Shown piece after piece: positions 45,305 through 55,710 of a DNA stretch of 64,000 nucleotides. Both the position numbers and the translations under genes were made by a program. This DNA is from Trachythela sp. YZ-2020 (taxonomy: Eukaryota > Cnidaria > Anthozoa > Malacalcyonacea > Clavulariidae). A model generated the notes under the pieces. The model did not search any database, was not told where the DNA came from, and was given only the letters and a program-made list of their open reading frames with translations. Location of the stretch: positions 186,001 through 250,000 of the forward strand of contig JADLSH010000014.1 in the NCBI GenBank assembly GCA_016169945.1. The letters run 5' to 3'. Each line of letters opens with the position of its first letter. Position 1 is the stretch's first letter.

Positions 45305-46609
45305 TTAGTCTGAATCAGAGTCAATTAATCTTATTCTCTTGTATTTTTGTGGCGACACATTTTCTGTCACTGCCACTGGAGACTGATTTAAGCTGTTAAT
45401 CGAAATGCTTATGTGACCTCCTTGAATTACCGCGCCAGAAAACAAAGCCATTGCTTGTTGTGGTTGTTGTTGTTGGTGGTGTTCGACTTCCCGGTTCGGC
45501 TTGTGTTCGCTAATACTCGAAGTGGAGGACTCTTTGCAAGTCGCCAAATTCGCTAAAGTTCGAGACATTTTCATTTGCTGGTTTTGCGATACGGTTGAAT
45601 AATTCGTGACGCTTTGTGAATTTTTATGCCCAGAAAGTTGAACTATGTCCGCGGGAGGGACATCGTTGTTGGTCAGAGTTTGCATCATCGTTTTTCGCCC
45701 GCTATGATTGCTGATGTTTGGACTAAGGCCAGCCTTCTCAGCCATTCTTTTCATTAGCGAGTTTACTGTGTTCACGCCAATAGCAGATTTTTTAAACCAA
45801 GACTTATCAGATGAAGCCTTTTTGCAGTGGTTTACGGCGAGGTAAAACTGTGCTTCGTCTGTGTTCATTTCACTCGGACGTTTTTCTGCGTAGAACTTGT
45901 AAACGAAGACAGGATCTTTTTCCGGCGGATTTGTGGGGACAGCATACATTTTTGGCGTTACTTTTCTAACATCTCTCGGGTTGTCTCCTGTACGTGTTTT
46001 CGTTTGTCGCTCAAAATACTCTAGATATTCCTCTCCATTCGCATTCTCGCGTAGTTTTACGTCGCCCCAGCACATATCTCTGTGTTCTTTGCAACCACGA
46101 AGGCCGAAGTGAATAGTGTTGTTAAACCATACCGTGTTTAACAAAGCTTCACGACTCGAAGTTCCCAAAAGTTCTTTATCGTAAAGCAGTTTGACTTCAT
46201 CTTCGCTAAGAGCAACTGAAGCGTTCGGTTTGTTCCCTTTTCCTTTCTGCTTGAGCTCTTTTTGTTTTGATTGCAGAGCTTTTCGGGCACGTTCAAAGCC
46301 CTTGTCCATCATGATACTAAGCCCGTTCTTTTTCTTCAAGTATCTCTCAAAGCTGGCAAACATAGAACGTAGGGAACTAGGTTCGTATTCTCCGTTGTTT
46401 TCTTTCTTTCGGACAGAAATAATAAATTCGCTCACGTATTCATTAAGTTGCTCTACGGAAATGTCCTCGATTCTTCGCGATTCATTTTTCGACGATAAAA
46501 ATTCTTGAAGAAGTCCAATGTCCTGCAGTGTTTTTTTTCTTGTATTATTATTCTCCTGATGTTCAATGAATTCGCTTACCGATGGTGTCTCTGCGAATCG
46601 TGAAGCCAT
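45305..46609 (-). CDS. Crypton-type tyrosine recombinase, intact 434 aa
   Basis: A single open exon. The N-terminal half (residues 1-130) is a helical core-binding domain; the catalytic half has Arg171 (HFGLRGC), His302 and Arg305 (NHSGRKT), His328 (SGHKN) and nucleophile Tyr337 (TNYST), the full R-HxxR-H-Y set. Such enzymes cut and rejoin DNA through a covalent Tyr-3' phosphate link and move Cryptons as circles. The tail is Ser/Gln-rich (HHQQQQPQQ) and ends with a basic patch and SDSD. The start is the first ATG after upstream stops. It could also be a Crypton-derived host gene, but it lies alone in an array gap of about 2 kb that other units lack, which favours a mobile element. Confidence 0.85.
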   Translation of the reverse strand: MASRFAETPSVSEFIEHQENNNTRKKTLQDIGLLQEFLSSKNESRRIEDISVEQLNEYVSEFIISVRKKENNGEYEPSSLRSMFASFERYLKKKNGLSIMMDKGFERARKALQSKQKELKQKGKGNKPNASVALSEDEVKLLYDKELLGTSSREALLNTVWFNNTIHFGLRGCKEHRDMCWGDVKLRENANGEEYLEYFERQTKTRTGDNPRDVRKVTPKMYAVPTNPPEKDPVFVYKFYAEKRPSEMNTDEAQFYLAVNHCKKASSDKSWFKKSAIGVNTVNSLMKRMAEKAGLSPNISNHSGRKTMMQTLTNNDVPPADIVQLSGHKNSQSVTNYSTVSQNQQMKMSRTLANLATCKESSTSSISEHKPNREVEHHQQQQPQQAMALFSGAVIQGGHISISINSLNQSPVAVTENVSPQKYKRIRLIDSDSD

Positions 46610-46684
46610 TTCAAATTAAAATTCGAACGGACCATCAAACGAAACTGATTGTTGTTGTCTTGTTGAATTTTAATGATGGCCGCC

Positions 46685-46800
46685 AGTGGCGGGAAAAGTC
46701 AATACGCGATTCTTCACTAGTGACGAATTCCGTACGATGAGAAAGCCAATACGGCGTTCTTCACTAATGGCGAATGTCGTATGCCCAATGAGATCCTCGG
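46685..46800. repeat. Two imperfect 45-bp direct repeats upstream of the recombinase
   Basis: caatacgcgattcttcacta...cgtacgatgag and caatacggcgttcttcacta...cgtatgccca follow one another. They lie about 80-190 bases upstream of the recombinase start and could be recombinase-binding or end sequences. Confidence 0.6.
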
Positions 46801-46869
46801 AAATTTTAGGCATATGGTTTTTATTTCACTACTTTATTGTGTATAAAATTCAATACTCATATAATAAAT

Positions 46870-47558
46870 TACATTATTAACGCGCATTGCAGTGAATAAA
46901 ATATATACAGTATTTTGTGGATACATTTATATACATTATGAAAACTTAAATATGGAACAAAAAGGGAAAATTGAAAACATTTTAAGAAGGCAAGATATGG
47001 GAAGTACTGTACATGACGTTCATTTAAAAATTGCTTAATTTATATTTACTTGTATTCTCTTTTTACCAAAGCACAAATTTTGTCGCTAATATATCTTGCA
47101 CGCGCCTAAAATATCTATAATACCTTGCCTCTATAACAACATGGGCACGATGCACGGAATTTATGTACCGTGATGAAGTAACTTTATTCTTCAGAATATA
47201 TTTTGGAATTCGACATAAAATTACTCTCAAACGACTGCATATTTGTTATTGTCCTGCACACACAGCAACGAGGCACGGTTGGACAATGCTATAGCGGGAT
47301 CTATTAAATCTTTAATTGTGAGCTAAACCGTGAACCATTCGCCACACTGTTCTATGCTAGAAAATTTTCAATTCATCAACCAAATAAGGCAATAAGCACT
47401 AGCAAAATATTTTCCGTTGAAGAAAAAAACGAACCGCAATGTTAAGTTGCGATGTTAAATGCTATAGCATTTACCAATTTCATTTCTTCTGAAAGGTTTG
47501 CTAAAGCATATATATAGTCTCGACGTTGCACAGGTCGGTTTGATCACAATTATTGTAA
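46870..47558. other. Array unit sequence
   Basis: Resumes the degenerate unit (attattaacgcgcattgcag) after the Crypton gap. No gene. Confidence 0.5.
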
Positions 47559-47959
47559 AATGGAAACAGGGGTCATCCAAGGAAAAATTTAGAACTGCCC
47601 ATTTTGGCGGCGGAACAGGCAATTGGCCGTGAATTCCCTCGCGTGGGAGGGCCCGGGAAGCTGGTTAGCCTGGCTCAGTTCAAGCATTGTCACAGGATTA
47701 TCCGAAAGATAGAAATTTTTAGGAATTTGTTAAAATGTAAAAAGTATTTGAAAGTATATATGATCATAATGACCAATTCAAACAATTTATTAAATATTGA
47801 ATGTTTAGACATTTTTCGGGTTTGTGAATTAAACATGTTCTCTCCAAAACTCAATGTTTAGAACTGCCCATTTTAGGTTTTAGAACTACCCATTTTACAA
47901 TTAGAACTGCCCATTTTGGAAAATGGCAGGCCTTATATAGGATGACCCCTGAATGGAAA
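47559..47959. mobile_element. hAT-like MITE, 385 bp, with 8-bp target duplication
   Basis: Element 47567-47951: ends caggggtcatcc and ggatgacccctg are perfect inverted repeats. aatggaaa flanks it on both sides (47559-47566 and 47952-47959). Inside, gaactgcccatttt occurs three or more times near the ends, like subterminal transposase sites. An 8-bp duplication with CAG ends is the hAT pattern. Confidence 0.9.
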
Positions 47960-49200
47960 TATACATGCAAGAATGAGTAGTCTAATACACAATTAGAAAT
48001 TAAACCGCGTTAGTGTAACACGACCGGTTATGGGCTTTGAATGCATGGTCTCCCTTCCGAATATTCGGCATTACGCCATATTGATTTCAAGACTTGTTTT
48101 TAAATATATACTTAAAATCATGGATAATCGATGAAAGTATGTATCTATCAAATTGAAACAATTTGCCCCAGCTGACAGCCAAAAAGGTTAGCTTAATTTG
48201 GGGTGTAGCGATGGCCGCGGCGTTGAATATGAAGCGCTTTTGGGCGTACACGGCAGCTATTCAATCAAAAAGAGAAAAATATAAATCCCGAAATATAGAG
48301 CAATGACTCTTCTTCAGGAGAGCTGGTAGGAAGACGTCATAAAAATTCTAATGACGAAGGGTTTTGCTCGAAACGTCAAGAAGTATTCTTCCCTTTCAAA
48401 CTCGATGGCTGCATGCCGTGCCTGCCTCTAGGTTACTTCTTATCAAGAACAGTAAATTCAACCTATTACTGGACCGCAAGCTGTGAAAGAAGTAAACGTA
48501 TATTGTTTCAAAAAGTCTTATAGTTTTAATTTAATGGATGGGCTAATATCTGGATAATATACGGCGGCAGATCGCAGTATTGAATCTAAATTTTTGTCAT
48601 AAGTTGCCATTATTTTTGTCCAGCACGTTAGTTTATCTTGCAACTTGTTTTAAGTAAACTGCGTACATGACTTTTCACGCATATAGCATTGTCTCAGAGT
48701 TAGCTATAAGCCTTGTGTCTGCACTCTTTTTAATATATTTCTTGAATCAAATGGACTCGTTTGATATCGAAAAGTGGCAGCGTTAAACTTTATGATATTC
48801 TAAATTTTGAAATATTTGAACTGAAAAATATTCAACCCCGTATTAAGGTTAATATAATATTTAGAATTCTAAACAAAGAGTTGGGTATTCGTTGTGTTTT
48901 GAAAAGATCATTTTTTACTGCTTGTTACCGTGAAATCGAACCATTTGTTCTGCCTCATATGAGAGAACACTTAGCCTACCTACAGATGCGAATGATTTAA
49001 ACAAGCAGTATATTGCAATATTGCGTGGTGTCTCAATGAAATGAAATATTTAATTTTATACAGGGTAGTTCAGATACAAACTTCAGCAAACTGTTGTAGA
49101 ATAATATCTATGTTGGACTACACGTTTGGAATAGTATTGAAAATGCCCGCGTTTCCAGATGCTATTATCGGGTTACTGAAAAATAGTGAATTTCTTTATA
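47960..49200. other. No supported gene
   Basis: A plus-strand frame at 48761-49000 reads FRILNKELGIRCVLKRSFFT and PFVLPHMREHLAYLQ, which looks more codon-like than its surroundings, but it has no convincing splice sites or recognised family. Confidence 0.3.
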
Positions 49201-49540
49201 TATGGTTATAGAGAATGATAATTTGTAAGAAACCTCGAACCAGCTGTTCTCCTTCAAAAAACGTAAACATGGATACGAGGCTTGAACTTGTTTTCAATTT
49301 CAATTTTAAAAACTGAGAATTTTCTGCGATGTGTCTATTTTTGTCAAAATATAGAAACGTCCGTTTCGCCATTCATGCTATTACTAGTTGCATTTAAAAT
49401 AACCGAAACTGCATGTAGTTCAAAAATGTTTGTTATATTCGAATAAAAAAATGTTGTAATTTTGTGGAATCGTTATATATTAATCTGTAAGTATTCATCA
49501 CCATTTTCAATATTGCTCAGTCTTTATTGAGAAAGAAAAG

Positions 49541-49675
49541 GCGATGTTACACGCGACATCTTTTAGCGACAATTCGCAATGAAAATCGTTCAAAAACCAA
49601 TCAAATTTCATATAACCTCATTTGCATTGCAAGTTGTCGCTAAAAATTGTCCCTTGTAACATCGTCTTAAAACAT
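49541..49675. repeat. MITE with about 45-bp inverted ends
   Basis: aaaggcgatgttacacg...tttagcgacaattcgcaatg at left pairs with cattgcaagttgtcgctaaa...cttgtaacatcgtctta at right. Confidence 0.8.
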
Positions 49676-50164
49676 GTTTAAATTGTTTGACCTAAATCTT
49701 ACTTACGGTGCTTGAATATCGAAAAACTATGCATTGTTACTCGTGTTTAGGCGATGAAAGCTTTTGAATTTCATCATTGAGGATATAGTGTATTGTCAAA
49801 ACAATATTGAGTTAATATATTCAAATTCGTCTAACACTTTCACCTGTATATGTTGACCCTTTGAGTAGGCGTCAACGTTCAAATTTCAGTACAAATATAG
49901 TAACTAGTAAAGGCATCACGTCCACATCACGCCCATGTACAGCTGGCATCTTAATGTATAAAATACTTGCTGCCTGTGAAGAAATAATACTATCTTTAAA
50001 AGAAACACAGTCAAATTAAGTTACGATTAAATTTCTGATTGTGTGGAAAATAGTGTAGAGCGTATATGCATGTATGCTTCCACAACCGTAACAACATAGA
50101 GTGGCTGTTCTCTATTAAAATATTGAACAATATAATACCTATTTACCATAAATAGTATGTTAGA

Positions 50165-50675
50165 ATCATTCAAGGACGACATCCTGGGTGGATGGGGGGA
50201 CGAATCCCCCCCCCCACTTTTTGGACAGAGGAGGATCAATATGTAATTATCCCTCACATTTTCCACATTTGCTTATACAACATGTTCAGATCATCAGAAT
50301 TCTGTAAAGTCTTCCCCCAAAATGCATGAAATAGCGTTTCAGATACTCTAGATTTCAACATTTTTCTGGGGGAGCATGCCTACATATCTCCTAGTGCCCT
50401 CGTGCTTTCGGCAATCGATACCTGCGCATTTCGGCTAGCGGCATGGGGACTCACTAGACAATTTTGGTTTTGGCCGGCCCCTTTACCACGCCCTTTCGTC
50501 GGGCAAAACGTACCCACACCCCTAACACTTAGACTCAAGTTACGCTTCTGTCCGTAGATGTCTATAAATGATGCGGAAATGCCGGAAAACTTTTAATGTG
50601 TACATGTCCCCATAACTATTAGCATGCTCCATCCCCCCCCCACTTTTTGGGATGGATTTTTGCCCTTGGACTCAT
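50165..50675 (-). repeat. Dispersed repeat, copy 2 (inverted)
   Basis: Reverse-oriented relative of 6670-7150. It interrupts an array unit between gttagaatc (50158-50166) and gttattaacgcgcatt (50680-), which are close together in the related unit. Confidence 0.7.
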
Positions 50676-50699
50676 TGGGTTATTAACGCGCATTACCGT

Positions 50700-51516
50700 G
50701 AATATAATAGTATTCAGTGGATAGTATAAACATAGAAACAAAAACTGGAAAATGAAAATTACATCATGACGACAGCCCAATTAGATATGCGGCAATACGT
50801 CAAGGCGCCGGTACATATTGTACTGTAGGTTGTGTTTTCAGTACAAACAGTATTAGTTATGCTATATTACATATCTCTAACAGCATTGACACAATGCATA
50901 AATTTTAAAATCCTTTCCGGCTGGTAATTACAGCAAATATAGAATAAAAGTTATATCAAATAGAGAGTGCATGATTACAACAAACTTGCAATTTTTTAAA
51001 ACTGCATAATTATATTTTCAATCTAAACTTGATTCAACTTCAGCAGTTAAATCCACGATATCAGATAAAATTAAGACAAATTTTAGAGATACGGCTAATG
51101 TGCCGAGGTGCTGAACTAATATTTGAGTTTGACTTCAAATCATTTTCAAACTATACTGTTTGTTAATAAGGCCCACACACTGCGGGCGCATTACTCATTA
51201 GTTAGACCACGCAGCACGATCTCTTCGTTTTTATTGCGAATTAGACCAAGAAAGCTCCGTGAAACTTTTCTAACTAATTCATCAACAAAATAAGGAGCAA
51301 AATATTTTTCTGTGCACACAACAAAAACCAACCGTGTTCCTGAAATAGGTATCATCCTCATCGTTCGTTCAAGCATACACAATAAGTGTATACACACAAC
51401 GACAGGATACGATCGAACAGCTAAACATTTCTTCGTTCAATACGTCATATACATGCATGCATCCACTAAAATCTCATTGACTTTGAAAGTGTATAACGGG
51501 AAGATTAAAAGTGCAG
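50700..51516. other. No supported gene
   Basis: Frames at 51191-51397 and 51312-51539 overlap on opposite strands and show nothing recognisable. The 50700-51000 part is array-like. Confidence 0.35.
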
Positions 51517-52065
51517 ATACCGCAAACATCCGACTGTAAGCCCTGGGCTTATATTCGTTCGTAAGCATTTTTCATGGGCTTATACACGGGGGAGCTTATA
51601 TTTGGGGGGCTAATACATGTACAACATATTGTGGAAAGCTGGAAAGTCTGGAAAGTTACGGCAGTTATCACAGGACAACAAAGAAAAGCACCAGAAGGAA
51701 CGTGAGTCCTCGGAGGAGGGATATAGAACTTCCATGTTTATATTACCTTCACGGACCGAAGTTACACAGAAGATTCTTCCGTGATGCCTTGAAAGATCAT
51801 TAGCTTGAACAAGCTTTTGTAAACTTAATAAAAGACTAATAAATATACTGGTATATCTTGTTCAGTTATAAGCCAAAAGCTTAGATAGAGGAGGGCTTAT
51901 ATTTGGAATGTTCTGAGCGTTAATGAATATGATGGGCTTATACAAAGGGGAGCTTATATTACGGGGGGCCTATATTTGGAATGGTTTGAGCGTTAGTGAA
52001 TATAGTGGGTTTATTCACGGGGGTGGTCATATTCGGGTGAACTTATGGTCGGAGGTTTACGGTAT
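51517..52065. mobile_element. Non-autonomous DNA element with GGGGAGCTTATATT repeats
   Basis: Left end ataccgcaaacatccgactg and the reverse complement of the right end, ataccgtaaacctccgacca, are matching inverted termini of about 25 bp. Inside, the word gggcttatan...ggggagcttatatt(t)gg recurs about four times (51570, 51885, 51935, 51995). Confidence 0.75.
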
Positions 52066-52126
52066 TTCGCAGTTCATCTGCATGTAGAGTCATAGGCGTA
52101 CGGGCACAACTTTATTTGGGGCGGGC

Positions 52127-52141
52127 GGGGGGGGGGGGGGG
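52127..52141. repeat. Poly-G run
   Basis: A 14-15-base G tract after gggcgggc; prone to length error in sequencing. Confidence 0.8.
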
Positions 52142-52221
52142 CAAACCAAAAATTAACTGAATTTTAAACTGACTCAAAATGCTCGAATTTGGATTATAAA
52201 TCTATCTGCTGAATTTTCACA

Positions 52222-52252
52222 AAGAAACAAACAAACAAACAAACAAACAAAC
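52222..52252. repeat. Microsatellite (CAAA)n
   Basis: About seven copies of acaa. Confidence 0.9.
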
Positions 52253-52259
52253 ATGTGTG

Positions 52260-53520
52260 TCCCTAGTCAAGTGCATCCAACATGGCGGCGATAACGTAAA
52301 GTGAAATCCACCTATAGGAGGTAAATAGACTTTACAAAATTTCGATTGGCAGAAAATATACTTTATCCATCACAATAAATATCTTATCAAGTAATCCAAT
52401 CATTCTTTTTCTCGACAGCTAGGGTGCGGCAAATGAGAATATTAAATCATTTCTATCTGCCCGAATTTTCACTTTTCAAATCTGTTCTATTTGAATTACA
52501 GTAAAAATTTCGACACCATATTGAATTAAGGAATTAATTAGTCAAAAAAGTGGGCCTAATAACGTCCGAAATCTCTGGAAATATTTGCAATAAAAGCTGA
52601 ACAATGTTGATCAGTTAATATAGAGGTAATGGTGCTAAACTGTTTTGGAATTTATGCATAAAAATATTCAACCGCGTATATGTTTCATTTTACTGCGGAA
52701 AAGAAACGTTCGTTCTATAAAATGATCCACATATATAGGACATCAATTGTCCCTTAGTATACAGGTACTGTAGTTTGCGACCAGAAAAAGTGAATTTTCG
52801 CCACTGGGGACGTGAGAAACATCTTTTATAGTTTTAAATTTAAATCCACATTTCTTGATAAAAGTGTTATCTGACGTCAGGGATCTAAAAAATATAAAGC
52901 ACTAAATTATATGAAAATTCGATTATATTTTTAAGAGTAACCAAAGTTATTGCATTGCCGTATATAGTCGACATACTATGAAACATGTACATATGTTCAG
53001 TTCGTTGTTTGATATGAAGTAAAAACATTCTTGGAAATAAATACTGACATATATTTCTGTTATTTTACTAATCTTATAACGACATCGTTTGAATATAAAA
53101 CAATAATATTTATCACTGCCACACATTTAATATTCTTTGCACTATAAAAATAAAGCTTGCCCCATTTTCAAAACATTGATCTAATGCTATTTTTACTTTG
53201 TAGTGCAGGAACATTTTTTCCACGAATTCGATCTTGCATGAATTTTTTCCCTTTCCTTTTCCCTTGCGCGATATTTTTTTGTTCTCCCCCCCCCGCCCCC
53301 ATTACTTTACTAATGGTCCGCCCTTTATAGAATCATAACAAACGAGAACATTTTAGTCAGTTATTTTTTGTCAAATGTCCTTTTTAGTGGGTATATAGTG
53401 AAAATAACCTTCTATATACATGCAAACGAGGCTTGACTAATTCTCTTTATCCAAAATGAAAATTGTGAATTTCGTATACAATTTGTCTATTTTGGATGTA
53501 TCTTCGTTGAAATATTGTCG
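52260..53520. other. Array-type AT-rich sequence
   Basis: No gene seen. A C-run occurs at 53287-53299. Confidence 0.35.
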
Positions 53521-53537
53521 GGAAATTATATTGTCCT

Positions 53538-53631
53538 TTTTACTGCCCAAGGTGTGAACATGCGTTTAGATCAGCAAAAAATGTTATTAAAACATTTTTG
53601 AAACATTTGGATGAAGAACATATCGTGTCAG
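53538..53631 (+). pseudogene. C2H2-like zinc-finger exon in the degenerate array
   Basis: Reads FYCPRCEHAFRSAKNV then FLKHLDEEHIVS, with a C-x2-C and two candidate His, and stops at donor cag|gtaaat (53632). The related place at about 57883-57990 has the same words but hits stops. It suggests the array was built from the first exon of a zinc-finger gene; no continuation exon was found. Confidence 0.5.
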
Positions 53632-53816
53632 GTAAATTTTTCGAAGTGTTAAATTTTTCGACTATTTTAAACATTGTTTAGTCTTTATTGGGAATGTAAA
53701 ACAAATCTAAAATGGCGCATGCACCTATTTTGGGTGCTTCAATTACGCACAACTTCGCCTGAAGGCGGTGAAAACTTTTCAATTCGGTGATTCAGTATAC
53801 AAGTGTCATGTCGAAC

Positions 53817-53828
53817 AATGGTTGTATT
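53817..53828. other. 12-bp target-site duplication (left) of the Penelope-like element
   Basis: aatggttgtatt equals 55699-55710. The flanks beyond it continue the array unit (catttagatctattaaccac, also at about 58210). Confidence 0.85.
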
Positions 53829-54157
53829 TAAGAGTTGTTATGTTACCAGGAAGTTTCATTACTGTGATGGTATGTTGACTCTGATAAATGTTTCTAGTTA
53901 AAAACTTTAAAAAGTTTTATTTTGAATCGAGCTTTCGGACTATACGCCCATCAACAGGATTAATCTTTCTCTTAAATACCTTTACATGCAATACATAACA
54001 ATACAATTAAATATGTATAGACGCCTAGTGTTATTTGAAGTCCTAATACCCCTTAATATGCTATGAATAAAATTATAAAAGCCTAACGTTATTCAAATTC
54101 CAAATCCTGTCAATTAACACTTTATACTAATTATAAAAGCCTAATGTTATTAAAATT

Positions 54158-54619
54158 CTAAATCCTGTCAATTAACACTTTATACACTTCAGGTAAGATT
54201 CTCCCATTGTCTCTATTAGCAATAGCATTGTTTTCTTTTTTAATCATCCATGCCTCCTTCCATCTTCTCTTTGACCACCCGCTTTCCTTACATATGATCT
54301 TTGTATTATTCCACGCAACACGGTGATCATTCTTAATCACATTCTCTGCCAAGGCTGACTTCTCTGTCTTCTCATTCTTCACGTTTGAATAATGTTCTTT
54401 TTTTCTTGTTCCCAAAGCACGACCAGTTTCTCCAACGTATTGGACATCGCAGTCTTGACACGGAATGGAATATATCACTCCCGTTTGATATAACGCAGGC
54501 AACCGATCTTTAGGCTTACTTAACTGGTCACGCAGTGTTGAAGCTGGTTTAACTGCGACACGGACGTTATGTCTTTCCAACACTCTTTTTATTCTCTCTG
54601 TTGAACAGGACGGGTCCAT
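54158..54619 (-). pseudogene. GIY-YIG endonuclease, Penelope-like, minus copy
   Basis: 153 codons, open to the stop. GVIYSIPC starts the GIY motif, then QYVGETGRALGTRKKEH gives the YIG (YVG) motif with catalytic Arg region, followed by HRVAWNN and KEAWMI with the late Glu. It makes the nick that primes target DNA synthesis. Truncated upstream at the head-to-head junction, so it lacks the RT; hence not a whole gene. Confidence 0.85.
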
Positions 54620-55377
54620 AACAACGACTGTTTACAGAAAGGCTACGAATTCAGACAGATATTTACCATTCTCGTCGCACCATCCAGTGCAGCACAAGAG
54701 GTCAGTTGTAAGAGCATTATATTATAGAGCGGCACAAGTTAGTTCCGATGACGCTAGTCGACAAAAGGAGGAGAATTACGTGTTCAAAACCTTGCAAAGA
54801 AATGGATACCTAAAATCAATAATGTATGAAGTTAAGAAAGATCTCGAACAAAAGAATGTCACTAACGTCGCGAATGTCCCAAAAGAGAAGATTGTTAAAG
54901 GTCTGGCTGTCCTTCCTTTTGTTGAAGGCACAACAGAGAGAATAAAAAGAGTGTTGGAAAGACATAACGTACGTGTCGCAGTTAAACCAGTTTCAACACT
55001 GCGTGACCAGTTAAGTAAGCCTAAAGATCGGTTGCCTGCCTTAGATCAAACGGGAGTGATATATTCCATTCCGTGTCAAGACTGCGATGTCCAATACGTT
55101 GGAGAAACTGGTCGTGCTTTGGGAACAAGAAAAAAAGAACATTATTCAAACGTGAAGAATGAGAAGACAGAGAAGTCAGCCTTTGGCAGAGCATGTGATT
55201 AAGAATGATCACCGTGTTGCGTGGAATAATACAAAGATCACATGTAAGGAAAGCGGGTGGTCAAAGAGAAGATGGAAGGAGGCATGGATGATTGAAAAAG
55301 AAAACAATGCTCTTGCTAATAGAGACAATGGGAGAATCTTACCTGAAGTGTGTAAAGTGTTAATTGACAGGATTTAG
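54618..55377 (+). pseudogene. RT C-terminus plus GIY-YIG endonuclease, Penelope-like, plus copy
   Basis: Begins with the thumb-like YRKATNSDRYLPFSSHHPVQ and HKRSVVRALYYRA, then a linker, then the same GIY-YIG domain. An extra T in gcctttggcag (about 55180) relative to the minus copy (gccttggcag) shifts the frame at codon 166 of the 54687 frame; the rest continues in the 55159 frame to stop 55375-55377. Confidence 0.85.
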
Positions 55378-55710
55378 AATTTGAATAACATTAGGCTTTT
55401 ATAATTAGTATAAATTGTTAATTGACAGGATTTGGAATTTGAATAACATTAGGCTTTTATAATTTTATTCATAGCATATTAAGGGCTATTAGGATTTCAA
55501 ATAACACTAGGTTTCAAATAACATCTATACATATTTAATTTTATTGTTATGTATTGCATGTAAAGGTATTTAAGCGAGAGATTTGCTCTACCAGATTAAT
55601 GCTGATGATGGGCGTATAGTCCGAAAGCTCGATTCAAAATAAAACTTTTTAAAGTTTTTAACTAGAAATATTTACCAGAGTCAACATACCATCACAGTAA
55701 TGGTTGTATT

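Larger units (their letters stand above)
53829..55698. mobile_element. Penelope-like element: two inverted 3' ends
   Basis: About 1.87 kb consisting of a minus-oriented copy (to about 54640) and a plus-oriented copy (from there to 55698) joined head to head. Outer ends are inverted repeats (cattactgtgatggtatgtt... and ...aacataccatcacagtaa). Both encode the GIY-YIG endonuclease that Penelope elements carry after the reverse transcriptase. Neither copy has the reverse-transcriptase core, so the insertion is a 5'-truncated inverted dimer, an arrangement I recall as common for this class. Confidence 0.85.

Noticed and set aside
36062..46609. One composite mobile element joining transposase, helicase and tyrosine recombinase
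   Set aside because: The terminal repeats and 9-bp duplication close the first element at 44102, and array comparison shows the recombinase insert is separate.
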